Part shown: one piece after another, positions 25,301-32,621 of the stretch
How the letters are laid out: every line of letters starts with the position of its first letter
Numbering within the stretch: the stretch's first letter is position 1
Assembly (NCBI GenBank): GCA_949775045.1
Contig: OX459101.1
Coordinates: 5,919,894-5,983,893, forward strand
Reading direction: 5' to 3'
From: Metridium senile
Lineage: Eukaryota; Cnidaria; Anthozoa; Actiniaria; Metridiidae
Length of the DNA: 64,000 bases
The notes under the pieces: generated by a model
Told to the model about the DNA's origin: nothing
What the model saw: only the letters and a program-made list of their open reading frames with translations
The model's database searches: none
Program-made: the position numbers and the translations under genes

Positions 25301-28030
25301 CTTTGTCAATTTTGGGGTTGCCAGTCTTAAATGGCTGTGCATTGTAAAGGCCCCCTCAGCATTGTCAAGGTGTCCCGTCTGGATTGCGTACACTATACAA
25401 TATGAAGGCCAACCGGCAATATTGGGGAGGGAGTTTTGGTAAGAATAACCCATTTCCAAAAAGTGAAGTTAGTATTGAGATTTTGATTTAATTTAGATAT
25501 GTCATTCTTCAAACGAGCCGTTCATCACGTCAAAATCATTCAACCAATCATTTCTATTGTCTAGCTCTTACGTAGGCCAAGTGCGTCTTGATTCGTTGAC
25601 TGACTGCACAATATCAACATAATTATCTTCAATTAATGTATGCCTATAATTAATTTCTGTCATTTTTCGATATTCGCACCTCCTTAAGGACGTTCGCGAG
25701 AAAATGTAAAGGAAATGTCAATTTCCTGAGACTTTGCAAGTTGATCAAACTAAATTAGACACATCAAATAAGCTAAAAAAATTGGGGGTCACCGTCGTTG
25801 TTTTCGAGCTAAATGGCCTCAAAGTCGGCAATTTGGACATTTTTCGCAATCTGCGTGACGGAATGTCTTGTTGCCAAAACAAGAAAGGAAATTCGTAAAA
25901 AATGCCAGTCATAATAAAAGAAGGTCATAAAATGTTTTTGAAACTCATAATATTTGGAAATAAAGCGATTTTTTGACACAAAACGTGAAAATAATTACCT
26001 TTTTTTTTTTGGGAAGAAGACCGTACGTCTCGAACAAAATGGCCGCTTTTTGTCGTTTTCGAGTGCATAAAAGAAGTGGAAAAAGCCGATTTTCTGTGTG
26101 ATAAAAAATGTCATTTTTTTCAAAAACCGGTTAACGAAGACTTATCTTTAGTAGTTACTTCGATTTATAAGATAAAAATTGGGGGTCTCCGTTCTTCTTT
26201 TTGAGCTATTGTGCTTCAAACATCGAAAATAGGCTCGCTTGCTTGTTTTTCTTATAGAAGCAAAATCACCCAGGCGTTCCTCACCGCGCGTCGTCGTGTG
26301 TAGTAGCATGCGCGTGTACATTCCGCGCGAACGTCCTTAAGCAATTGATTAATAAACCGGTTGTAGAAATATGACATAGTTATTCAGGTCGAGCTTTTAT
26401 AAAATCGATGTATTATTGCCTCGCCTCCAGACTGTGTTTCAGCTTTTTTTTTAAGGAATATTAAACGGCGCGCGTGTCTATATATTGTGATATAAAAACG
26501 CTGAGAACTGTAGAGCAAGAGAGAAGTACGCTGGGAACTGTAGAGCAAGAGAGAAGTACGCTGAGAACTGTAGAGCAAGAGAGTATTAGTAAAGAAACAG
26601 AAGGCGTAAACGATTGTTTCTTTGCCTATACTAATTTACATAGAGACTGAGCGTGTTTCTGGACTCTGGTATAAATAGGTTAGCCAGCCAATCAGCGCGC
26701 GTAGGATCTGGCTCAAATATTTTAATATTATCAATATTAACTTTGAGTAGTTGTTTGATATTCCCAGAGTGTTGAGTACGTACTTGTGCATCTACACATT
26801 TGCGATAATTTACCTCTGGGACATTGACGGCACATGTGGTCTATTATGTATGGCTTGGATCATACCTTTCAAGTCTTGAAGTATTGCAGTGCCTACAGTT
26901 AATGCCTCTATTAAGCAATAGACCGATGTCATAAAAATGGCCACCACTAATTATCAAATGTCTTAAAATTTGTTTTAGCAAAAGGAAAATTATCAAATGA
27001 TAGAAACCTAAGTTATTAATAACATATCAAAGTTTGAAAAATATATATTAATTTCTGATGAAGTTATAAGGATTTAAAAAATACTGAAAACACCAAAACG
27101 AGGCATTTTAGGACTCAGTAGAAAATTACATACAAATCTTTTAATATTTATTTCTCCATAACTTTGTTCACATTTTGTCCAGGGCTGTAAAACTTTACAA
27201 AGATGTTTATTTTTGTTGGTTCTTAAATATGCCAGTGAAAAAATATTCATATCTGACTTAATTCCGAAAAACACAATGGCAGGCATTTATGACGTCGGTC
27301 TATAGGTATAATATAATGAACTTTCATTATATTAAATTTCATTATATTACCTATCGTAAATATCAAACACCGACGCACCCTATACTAATTTACTCGCTAG
27401 TTTCCAACTCTATTAAGCAGTTACTCCTCTTTTATAGGCAGTTACATAGTCAGACATTTATTCAGCTAGTCAAAAAAACAATTGCTCATTCTGACTTGCT
27501 ATAATGCTTGGGCATAGGTAAGGGACGGTCCATTATATATTTGAGGGGGAGAGGGTGTATGGGGCGTTTGGCAATTATAAAAAAATGCTTTAACCTTAAA
27601 TAAATGATAAAAATATCATGCACAACAAAATCAAATCGTGCAAAGCGGAAAAGAGTGTCCTGCACAGCCTCTGGACAAAAACATATCTTACACAAAAATA
27701 TTATTTCGATGATGTTCGATATATTGTTCTTTTTCCTTTCGTTGTGTCTGTCTTGTCATTTTTGTTTTGTTTCTATCCTGTTTTCCCCTTTCTTTCTGCC
27801 TTATCACTAACTGTTTGTTCGATATATTGTTCTTTTTCCTTTCGTTGTGTCTTTTTTTTTTTTTCCCCTTGTTTCTGTCTTGTCATTAACTGTTTTTGTA
27901 TCTTGTTATTTCAGAAGAGGAACTCTACGCCAGAGGCCGCTTTTGGCACGAGCCATCCCTCATTGAGAAAGCCAATAATTTAAAAATGAGAAATTGTGAC
28001 ATTTTAGAAGATCTGGCGAACAGTGTTTAG
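6890..28030 (+). CDS. DNAJB12/DNAJB14-like membrane J-protein, nine exons
   Basis: The family consists of ER-membrane Hsp40 co-chaperones that recruit and stimulate Hsp70 in protein folding and ER-associated degradation. Exons are 6890-7022, 9477-9639, 10119-10264, 11313-11438, 11939-12075, 12609-12718, 13515-13569, 14526-14637 and 27915-28030. They join in frame to 1098 bases, or 365 residues, close to the ~375-380 of vertebrate members. An N-terminal EAEKC..A segment (residues 1-45) is followed by a J domain (about 103-167) with HPD at 133-135, a short linker, one hydrophobic segment (about 240-261) and the conserved C-terminal domain ending in [11 protein letters not shown]. The ATG opens the family's characteristic N-terminus. 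The last intron is 13.3 kb and contains a GTPase gene on the other strand. I am sure of the family but cannot separate B12 from B14. Confidence 0.93.
7023..9476 (+). other. DnaJ intron 1
   Basis: Holds a decayed copy of a TGAAGATGACTTCC-type repeat (7480-7600), a 96-bp tandem array (8161-8612), and a minus-strand CTGAAGATGGCC-type motif (9130-9180). The rest is AT-rich without recognisable content. Confidence 0.8.
8161..8612. repeat. 96-bp tandem repeat of near-palindromic units
   Basis: About four copies of a 96-base unit containing AACCCAACATGTTGCAAAA and the foldback pair GTTGGATGATG / CATCATCCAAC. The outermost ends (CGGCCCAACATGT at about 8188 and CGCAACATGTTGG at about 8593) are roughly inverted. 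This suggests an inverted-repeat element whose core was amplified. A 108-codon open frame here exists only because 96 is divisible by three. Confidence 0.8.
9477..9639 (+). CDS. DnaJ exon 2
   Basis: The polypyrimidine acceptor TTTTCAG precedes the codons for [14 protein letters not shown], a Ser/Arg-rich linker, and [11 protein letters not shown], the segment just ahead of the J domain. It ends in phase 2. Confidence 0.9.
9640..10118 (+). other. DnaJ intron 2 with GATT/GGAT repeats
   Basis: The second half (9930-10100) is GATTGATT and GGATGGAT simple sequence. No other feature was seen. Confidence 0.8.
10119..10264 (+). CDS. DnaJ exon 3, J domain core with HPD
   Basis: Encodes [28 protein letters not shown] and FHPDKN, that is helices I-II and the Hsp70-activating HPD loop. 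It ends in phase 1 before GTATAT. Confidence 0.95.
10265..11312 (+). other. DnaJ intron 3
   Basis: Contains a retroelement-like motif at 10380-10490 (GAAGATGACTTCCGCCCAGG then TTGTCGAAACGTCAG), which also appears decayed in intron 1. Nothing else was recognised. Confidence 0.7.
11313..11438 (+). CDS. DnaJ exon 4, J domain end
   Basis: Encodes [20 protein letters not shown] (J-domain helices III-IV) and YGDENPQR onward. In phase at both borders. Confidence 0.93.
11439..11938 (+). other. DnaJ intron 4 with foldback element
   Basis: An inverted-repeat element lies at about 11487-11645: GAGTTGAAGTTTGA near the left end faces TCAAACTTCAACTC near the right. No other feature. Confidence 0.7.
11939..12075 (+). 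CDS. DnaJ exon 5, Gly/Phe-type linker
   Basis: Encodes [15 protein letters not shown] and an Arg/His/Tyr-rich linker ending GQEIN. The [10 protein letters not shown] text is typical of class B J-proteins. It ends in phase 0. Confidence 0.92.
12076..12608 (+). repeat. DnaJ intron 5, (CAT/CAA)n-rich
   Basis: Most of the intron (12190-12535) is ATC/CAT and CAA trinucleotide runs, giving spurious His/Gln or Met/Asp frames on both strands. Confidence 0.85.
12609..12718 (+). CDS. DnaJ exon 6, membrane segment
   Basis: Encodes the hydrophobic stretch [19 protein letters not shown] followed by DPVYSLQRT. This matches the single membrane anchor of DNAJB12/14. Phase 2. Confidence 0.92.
12719..13514 (+). 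other. DnaJ intron 6
   Basis: One copy of the CTAGTATAGGCTGCGTCGG repeat (13195-13240) and a long (TTTA)n array at 13310-13508 ending at the acceptor. Three long open frames in the TTTA run are artefacts. Confidence 0.85.
13515..13569 (+). CDS. DnaJ exon 7
   Basis: A small exon encoding [18 protein letters not shown], the conserved ..IPYYV strand after the membrane segment. It is flanked by TTTTCAG and GTAATA. Confidence 0.88.
13570..14525 (+). other. DnaJ intron 7 with TIR element
   Basis: At about 13741-14124 an element has GC-rich inverted ends (CCCGGGGGAGACTCC on the left, GGAGTCCCCCCGGGGG on the right) and inner copies of TGACCCCTAAAAGATAC. No transposase was seen. The rest is AT-rich. 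Confidence 0.7.
14526..14637 (+). CDS. DnaJ exon 8, C-terminal domain
   Basis: Encodes [19 protein letters not shown] and [17 protein letters not shown], matching the family's conserved segment. The donor is A|GTAAGT (phase 1). Intronic stops follow at once, so the gene must continue in another exon. Confidence 0.92.
15336..15523. mobile_element. Inverted-repeat element
   Basis: CTTACTTTTACGCC and CTCCGAGGAAACGAG on the left face CTCGTTTTCTCGGAG and CACGTAAAAGTAG on the right. A related copy lies at about 49405-49545 in the cadherin gene. No coding capacity. Confidence 0.7.
15600..16380. repeat. About 170-bp repeat, four copies, with foldback
   Basis: The text GTCCRCTCCACCTTG, AAACCTCACGAGTATTTGG and AAGGTATCTTTACAGAATG recurs at about 15610, 16000, 16170 and 16340. 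Between the first two copies is an inverted repeat (15680-15940) centred on AATAAAA(G/T)TCATATCTTC-type arms. Confidence 0.7.
16411..16470. repeat. Perfect 26-bp hairpin
   Basis: The arm 16411-16436 (starting TGTTTACACATTAAAACCCT) is the exact reverse complement of 16445-16470, with an 8-base loop. It is probably a short foldback element. Confidence 0.9.
16500..16664 (+). mobile_element. tRNA-headed SINE fragment
   Basis: A pol III A-box-like TGGTATAGTGTTTAG and B box GGTTCGATTCC are spaced as in tRNA-derived SINEs. The downstream phrase GTGTCCTTAGGCAAAACACTTT resembles the conserved core found in several invertebrate SINEs. The minisatellite array starts directly after it. Confidence 0.7.
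16665..17340 (+). repeat. 73-bp minisatellite, locus 2
   Basis: About nine tandem copies of GTTACTGACGTTTTGGGAG, TTAATCCTTTGTCGAAG and AACTTGTACACCGTGTAAAA with a period near 73. This is the longest array of a family found at five places in the window. Confidence 0.9.
18125..18435. repeat. (GGAT/GAAT)n simple repeat
   Basis: Degenerate ATGGATGGATGAATGA sequence. The open frames on the minus strand (His/Pro/Ser-rich) are artefacts. Confidence 0.85.
18480..19035. repeat. Interrupted direct duplication
   Basis: The segment GATTCCGTAATTAATGAATA ... TGATATGCGGGTACAAAGGG at 18570-18645 recurs at 18960-19035, each after AATGAATATAGAAGG. GGAT/GAAT repeats lie between, so a roughly 390-bp duplication is likely. 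Confidence 0.75.
19036..20080. other. AT-rich intron with a local duplication
   Basis: CTACATGAATTAAA, AATGTTATCT.GAAATGAACA and CATTTCGTCTTGCATTTT occur at 19545-19605 and again at 19750-19815. Nothing else was recognised. Confidence 0.6.
20078..20470. repeat. 150-bp tandem repeat
   Basis: AAACATGTTTAAATTAAC and GGAATTATCAGATCACTTAT recur with period 150 at about 20142, 20292 and 20442, with an older copy before them. Confidence 0.85.
20560..20950. repeat. About 171-bp tandem repeat
   Basis: TTCGACAATTTCGTTCATTAG, ATTATTTCTCAAAATGCTAC and ATTCCCAGGTCAT recur in two to three diverged copies. The last copy ends at a TTTATT that could serve as a minus-strand AATAAA. Confidence 0.7.
20936..20941 (-). 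terminator. Possible polyadenylation signal for the GTPase gene
   Basis: AATAAA on the minus strand, about 125 bases after the GTPase stop codon. Position is reasonable, but the hexamer is common in AT-rich DNA. Confidence 0.4.
21067..21687 (-). CDS. Atypical Rho/Rac-like small GTPase, intronless
   Basis: A 206-residue Ras-superfamily protein with Rho features. It has a P loop GDNAVGKT (25-32), ANIIVEGK after the effector region, WDTECKD (73-79), GTKTDLRE for guanine binding, a Lys-rich stretch in the Rho insert region, ECSALTQ and a C-terminal CNIL prenylation box. Rho proteins switch between GDP and GTP at membranes to control actin. The Rac Gly12 position is Asn27, Ala59-Gly60-Gln61 are Glu-Cys-Lys, and the switch I Thr35 position is Ser52. 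Such changes usually abolish hydrolysis, so a GTP-locked protein is inferred. The start has extra N-terminal residues ([18 protein letters not shown]) before the P-loop strand. It lies in the last intron of the DnaJ gene on the other strand. Lack of introns suggests retroposition or a compact gene. Confidence 0.9.
   Translation of the reverse strand: MVDGFVVVPNTDIEIERTIKIVLLGDNAVGKTCLLLQLCYKSNTISRKHLESFSSTYQANIIVEGKVYQLELWDTECKDANDNIRPSAYTDTDVFCLCFSVTDVESFRHVENKWYQEIKKHSPKTPIILVGTKTDLREAEEKKKGNDAKNPSFVSHQMGKKMKKKLGAMKYLECSALTQSGYVEVFTEAVKACIENAKGSSNCNIL
21943..22233 (-). other. Unrecognised 96-codon frame upstream of GTPase
   Basis: A minus-strand frame whose composition is less skewed than the surrounding repeats (text includes [19 protein letters not shown] and [12 protein letters not shown]). 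It ends about 255 bases before the GTPase start. I recognise no domain. It could be a transposon relic, part of an upstream exon, or chance. Confidence 0.25.
22515..23065 (+). repeat. 69-bp minisatellite, locus A
   Basis: About six copies of ACTAGCGGTTAAACTAGTG, GACTGCGTCGGTGTTTCT and AATTGGAGAAAAAATA, period 69 where best conserved. Related copies lie at 13195-13240, 27330-27400 (reverse) and 54885-55110. Confidence 0.9.
23230..23660. repeat. Degenerate ATTCCCGAA/TTATCGATTA repeat
   Basis: ATTCCCGAA or TCGAACAATTATCGATT phrases recur irregularly. It looks like an old tandem array. Confidence 0.5.
23661..24884. other. AT-rich intron sequence
   Basis: Contains one end of the GTTGTCGCAGCCAAAGC repeat family near 23836 and a short GAAACTAGCGAGTAAACTAG piece at 24268. 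Otherwise nothing recognisable. Confidence 0.5.
24880..25400. repeat. About 52-bp minisatellite
   Basis: CAGCAATGTTGAGGTTTCC, AGTCTGAAAT and CATTGTGAAGGCCC recur eight to ten times, becoming more diverged to the right. Confidence 0.9.
25688..26336. mobile_element. TTAA-flanked TIR element
   Basis: The ends GGACGTTCGCG and CGCGCGAACGTCC are inverted and immediately flanked by TTAA at 25684-25687 and 26337-26340, the target of piggyBac-type transposases. The inside carries two related AAATTGGGGGTC blocks (25780, 26177). No transposase frame, so non-autonomous. Confidence 0.75.
26498..26585. repeat. 30-bp tandem repeat, three copies
   Basis: ACTGTAGAGCAAGAGAG with GTACGCTGAGA repeats three times with period 30. 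Confidence 0.85.
26586..27914 (+). other. Right end of the large DnaJ intron
   Basis: AT-rich. A reverse copy of the ACTAGTATAGGCTGCGTCGG repeat with an ATTATATTA foldback lies at 27300-27405, and a pyrimidine-rich direct repeat (GTTCGATATATTGTTCTTTT at 27715 and 27813) leads into the acceptor. Confidence 0.6.
27915..28030 (+). CDS. DnaJ exon 9, C-terminus and stop
   Basis: After TTATTTCAG the frame left by exon 8 (phase 1) continues as [20 protein letters not shown] then [18 protein letters not shown] and TAG. This lines up with the C-terminal tails of vertebrate DNAJB12/14 (ALSM-NCKELERL type). The phase agreement and text make the 13.3-kb splice credible. Confidence 0.88.
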
Positions 28031-28089
28031 ACCTTGTACAAAAAATTACACCAACAATCCATTTTAAAGAAGATTTATAATAAGGGACG

Positions 28090-28317
28090 GGCTCTCTCTA
28101 TTCCATAATATTTTTATTGTTTTAATAATAATAATATTTTTTTTATTGGAGTGCTTTCGTTAAACCCGTGAACAATTATTTGTACTAGATAGTACTAATT
28201 CAAACTAAATCCTTTGTTTGTTTAATTAGCACTATTTAGTTCTTATTATTAATATTTGTTTCTGGGGTTTAGTTTAAGCACTATTAATATAATATAGGTA
28301 TTATGGAATAGGGAGCC
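28090..28317. mobile_element. Palindromic TIR element downstream of the DnaJ stop
   Basis: GGCTCTCTCTATTCCATAATA faces TATTATGGAATAGGGAGCC. Inner arms also pair (AGTGCTTTCGTTAAACCC / GGGTTTAGTTTAAGCACT). It begins about 60 bases after the DnaJ stop, so it may lie in the 3' UTR. Confidence 0.75.
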
Positions 28318-28344
28318 TGTTTCTCTGCTAAGACACTCTATATA

Positions 28345-28890
28345 TAAAACAAATCAGAGAGTTGTTCCTTTGGTCCAGTACAACACCAAGATCGACAAAA
28401 CGTCAGACACTCTAAAAAGGACAAATCAGAGAGCTGATCCTTTGGTAAAGTTGGAGTATAACACCAAGACTTTGATCTAGATCGACGAAAAAAAGACACT
28501 CCCTTTGTTAAGGAAGGCTGTTGTCTAAATACGACAAATCAGAGAGCTGATCCTTTGGTCCAGTATCGGTAAAGCGTCAAGACTTTGTTGAGACAAAACG
28601 ACAGACACTCCCCTGGTAAAGAAAGGCTGTTGTCTAAATACGACAAATCACAGAGCTGATCCTTTGGTCCAGTATCGGTAAAGCTTCAAGACTTTGTTGA
28701 GACAAAACGACAGACACTCCCTTTGTAAAGAAAGGCTGTGGTCTTAATACGACAAAGCAGAGAGCTGATCCTTTGGGAAAGTTGGAGTATAACATCAAGA
28801 CTTTGATTTAGATCGACGGGAAAAAAGGACACTCCCTTTGTAAAGTTCTTTTGTCCAGTATCAGTACAGTGCCAAGACTTTGTTGGTTGA
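28345..28890. repeat. About 115-bp tandem repeat
   Basis: ACAAATCAGAGAGCTGATCC, CAAGACTTTGTTGAGAC and GACACTCCC recur about five times with gaps. Confidence 0.8.
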
Positions 28891-28904
28891 ATATACGCCC
28901 ATCA

Positions 28905-29400
28905 ACAAAAAAATTCCCTTTAAAAGCGTTACTCTGGCATTCCAAGAGTAAAAGGAATTGTGGACTAGATTATAAACATCATTATTCCAACAATGAAAGG
29001 AATTAAAGGGCACATCATTAATGCCATCATTCCACGAAAAGGATTACTCTGGCTTTCCAAGAGTAAAAGGAATTATGGACTAGATTATAAAAATCATTAT
29101 TCCAACATTGAATAGAATTGTATAGGGGCACCTCATTAATGCCATCTTTCCACGAAAAGGTTTACTCTGGCATCCCAAGACGGGAATGAATTAAAGGCTA
29201 GATTAGAAACAGCATTATTCTACAATGAAAGGAATTAAAGGGCACATCATTGATGCCATCATTCCACGAAAAGGATTACTCTGGCATCCCAAGACGGAAA
29301 TGAATTGTAGGCTTAATTGTTAACATCGTTATTCCAACGAGAAAAGTAATAATTATTGTGGGACGCATCATAAATATCAGATAATGATAATTCAAGAAGA
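28905..29400. repeat. About 118-bp tandem repeat
   Basis: CATTATTCCAACAATGAAAGG, GCCATCATTCCACGAAAAGG and TTACTCTGGC recur four times. Confidence 0.85.
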
Positions 29401-30420
29401 AAAGAGAACGAAAAATATTCTAAGTTGAATTGGAAATGTCAGACGTACCGCCCCTTCGCCTTTGGATGGCCAATCTCAATAGAAATGCTTACTTAGTAGA
29501 AGCTGCGATTTTACTCACCTACATGCATGTTTCTGTGAAGAAAAATCGAGAAATAACGTTAGCGCTAGAATTGATAGTTCAGAAGAAGTATAGGAATTGT
29601 ACATAACATCAAATTCTTGCATTTTAATTTTTGCCAGACAATCTGGCAAATATATAATCTCAAAATATTATTTCCATACTGTAGAACAGTATAATTGTCA
29701 TTTTTATCAAACTCTAGAAATGGAAATGATGTATTAATTTTGTTGGTTAGCTCTTGGGTTTAACGTACTTTGAGAATTCATTCTTCGCGAAAACGCACGT
29801 AAAAGAACCATTTGATTAAGCTTAGGAACCTCCAGGCTAAATTATTGTCAATTGAGTACCCCCAAGATAACATAAGTATTTGTGCTCTATTGGTACCCAA
29901 GATATATAAGAATCTGGCATACTTTTTATATAAAACCAATTCAGCCTTGCATGACAATCACTGGTTTATACGGTTTTTATGTAGCCTTTACAAGCGGTTT
30001 TGTTTTTTTGGTCGTTCGAATTCGAAGTTCGAATTTCACTGTCAATATTTTTACACTGCTTTTACAAGCCTTTTCTCTCACTGATAATTATTGATAAATC
30101 AATCATCGAATTCTCATTCATATAAATTATTAAAAAAGATAAATATATAGATGTATATTTATTACACTTAATTCTGTAGTAAATCCCTATTTAATCCAGC
30201 TAGGGCGGGGTGGGGCGGTTTTAGTCTCTTAAGCAAAAGCTATAGAGAAACACTGATATATTACAGTTTGTACGAATGTCAAAAACCTGTAAATCGAACC
30301 TAATGTACAATTATTTCTGACGAATAACAATTTCTATGTAATTAAGAATCTAGCAAAAGGTAATTTTGTAAGATTATCCAAATATATTGACATGTGTAAT
30401 ATGTTTGTCTTATTACTTGC
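29401..30420. other. Intergenic, nothing recognised
   Basis: AT-rich sequence with two overlapping short frames (29812-30094) that I do not recognise and see no splice support for. Confidence 0.45.
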
Positions 30421-30424
30421 TGTT

Positions 30425-31900
30425 TTTGGCGGATGGGTTGGTTGATTGTTCGGTTGGTAGATAGGATTGTTGATTATTTGTTCGATTGGTGGTGATTGGC
30501 GGGTTGTAGGTTGGTCGGTTGATTTGTTGATTGGTAGTTGTTTGATTGGTTGGTTTGTATGTTGCTTGGTTGGTCCTTTGATTTGTTGATTTGTATGTTG
30601 TTTGGTCGGTCCTTTGATTTGTTGTTTGTTTGTTGTGTTGTTTGGTTTGTATGTTGGTTGCTTGGTTGGTCCTTTGATTTGCTTATTGGTAGTTGTTTGA
30701 TTGGTTGGTTTGTATGTTGCTTGGTTGGTCCTTTGATTTGTTGATTGGTAGTTGTTTGTTTGTTGTGTTGTTTGGTTTGTCCTTTGATTTGCTTATTGGT
30801 AGTTGTGTTGTTTGGTTGGTTTGTATGTTGCTTGGTTGGTCCTTTGATTTGTTGGTTGGTTGGTTTGTATGTTGTTTGGTTGGTCCTTTGATTGGTTGTG
30901 TTGTTTGGTTTGTAAGTTGTTTGGTTGGTCATTTGATTTTTTGATTGGTAGTTGTTTGGTTGGTCCTTTGATTGGTAGTTTGTTGTGTTGTTTGGTTGGT
31001 TGGTTGGTTTGTATGTTGGTTGGTTGGTCCTTTGATTTGTTGATTGGTAGTTATTTGTTGTGTTGTTGTTTGTTTGGTTTGTATGTTGTTTGGTTGGTCC
31101 TTTGATTTGCTTATTGGTAGTTGTTTGATTGGTTGGTCCTTTGATTTGCTTATTGGTAGTTGTTTGATTGGTTGGTTTGTATGTTGTTTGGTCGGTCCTT
31201 TGATTTGTTGATTGGTAGTTGTTTGTTGTGTTGTTTGGTTTGTATGTTGTTTGGTCGGTCCTTTGATTTGTTGGTTGGTAGTTGGTTGTTGTGTTGTTTG
31301 GTTTGTATGTTGTTTGGTTGGTCCTTTGATTTGCTTATTGGTAGTTGTTTATATGTTGCTTGGTTGGTCCTTTGATTTTTTGATTGGTAGTTGTTTGGTT
31401 GGTCCTTTGATTTGTTGATTGGTAGTTTGTTGTGTTGTTTGGTTGGTTTGTATGTTGGTTGGTTGGTCCTTTGATTTGTTGATTGGTAGTTGTTTGTTGT
31501 GTTGGTTGGTTGGTTTGTATGTTGGTTGGTTGGTCCTTTGATTTGTTGATTGGTAGTTGTTTGTTGTGTTGTTGTTTGTTTGGTTTGTATGTTGTTTGGT
31601 TGGTCCTTTGATTTGTTGATTGGTAGTTGTTTGTTGTGTTGGTTGGTTGGTTGGTTTGTATGCTGTTTGGTTGGGCCTTTGATTTGTTGATTGGTAGTTG
31701 TGTTGTTTGGTTGGTTTGTATGTTGTTTGGTTGGTCCTTTGACTTTTTGATTGGTAGTTGTTTGTTGTGTTGTTTGATTGGCTGGTTTGTTTGTATGTTG
31801 GTTGTTTGGTCGGTTAATTTGTTGGTTGTGGATGTTTGGTCGGTAGGTTGTTTGTGTTGTGTTTGTTAGGTTGTTTGGTAAGTTCGTTGCTTGGTTAGAT
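30425..31900. repeat. TTGGTTTG-rich minisatellite, 1.5 kb
   Basis: Blocks such as GGTTGGTCCTTTGATTTG, TTGATTGGTAGTTGTTTG and GGTTTGTATGTTG are shuffled in many near-tandem copies. All open frames on both strands (Trp/Cys/Leu-rich or Asn/Gln/Thr-rich) come from this repeat. Confidence 0.95.
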
Positions 31901-31904
31901 TGTC

Positions 31905-32400
31905 GTGCAACATTTTGTGAACGTTAATCCTTGAGAGCTGACGTTTCGGAGGCTACTCCTCCGTTGGATTAAAAAACGGCAGTTACATCGTAACTTATAC
32001 ACCGTATAAAAGAGTGTTACTACCTAATGCTTTTGGACGTTAATTCTTCGTCGGTGTTGAAATGAAAACTTATACATCATATAAAAGGGAGTGGGGTTTT
32101 TTTACTGAAGTTTCGAAATTCGGACGTTAGTCCTCAGTTGGATTAAAAAAATGGTAGCTTACGGTAAATCGTAACTTATACACCGTTTAAACGAGTGTGT
32201 TACTAACTAATGCTTTGGACGTTAATCCTTCGTCGGAGTTAAAATTAAAACACACACCGTATAAAAGAGTGTTTTTTTAATGAAGTTTCGGAAGTTAATC
32301 CGTCGGATTAAAAATTGTAGCTTACGGCACATCGTATAGAGAGTGTTACTTGTGGACGTTTGCGACGGTAACTAACCGCGTAATGTATTATCGGAGTATA
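31905..32400 (+). repeat. 73-bp-type minisatellite, locus 3
   Basis: About five diverged monomers with GTTACT, GACGTTAATCCTTCGTCGG, AACTTATACACCGTATAAAA, matching the arrays at 16665 and 60480. Confidence 0.8.
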
Positions 32401-32431
32401 TCTAGCTCATCAGTATCAGGCGATAAAAACT

Positions 32432-32613
32432 TAGCCTGCGTAGCAAGCGTTTCTTTTTGGGGGAACGGGAGAAAGTTTTTTTTTATTGTTTTGGGATAGC
32501 TGTGCTACCTCTTAGGTTTCGCGTGGCTATATCGGTAACACAGCTATCCCAAAACAACCAAAAAAACAACTTTCTCCCGTTCCTCCAAAAGAAACGCTTG
32601 CTTCGCAGGCTAC
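32432..32613. mobile_element. hAT-like TIR element with 8-bp duplication
   Basis: TAGCCTGCGTAGCAAGCG faces CGCTTGCTTCGCAGGCTA, with long pairing arms (GGGATAGCTGTG / CACAGCTATCCC). The octamer TAAAAACT occurs exactly on both sides (32424-32431 and 32614-32621), the duplication length typical of hAT transposons. It is 182 bases with no coding frame. Confidence 0.85.
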
Positions 32614-32621
32614 TAAAAACT

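Larger units (their letters stand above)
14638..27914 (+). other. 13.3-kb last DnaJ intron
   Basis: The intron is bounded by GTAAGT at 14638 and TTATTTCAG at 27914, and holds an antisense GTPase gene. Its tandem repeats include ATC-rich (14690-15080), purine-rich (15120-15290), GGAT/GAAT (18130-18900), and 73-, 69-, 52-, 150- and 171-bp minisatellites. It also has a SINE and several inverted-repeat elements. No other exon was found. Confidence 0.85.

Noticed and set aside
24880..25400. Possible CRISPR-like array (regular ~52-bp repeats)
   Set aside because: Spacers are not unique, the whole unit repeats, and the genome is clearly eukaryotic; it is a minisatellite.
27604..27983. Frames of 68 and 121 codons overlapping DnaJ exon 9
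   Set aside because: They use other phases and a pyrimidine-rich acceptor tract; the phase predicted from exon 8 gives the family C-terminus instead.
30474..31869. Trp/Cys/Leu-rich frames on plus and Asn/Thr/Gln-rich frame on minus
   Set aside because: All fall in the TTGGTTTG minisatellite and show only its periodicity.
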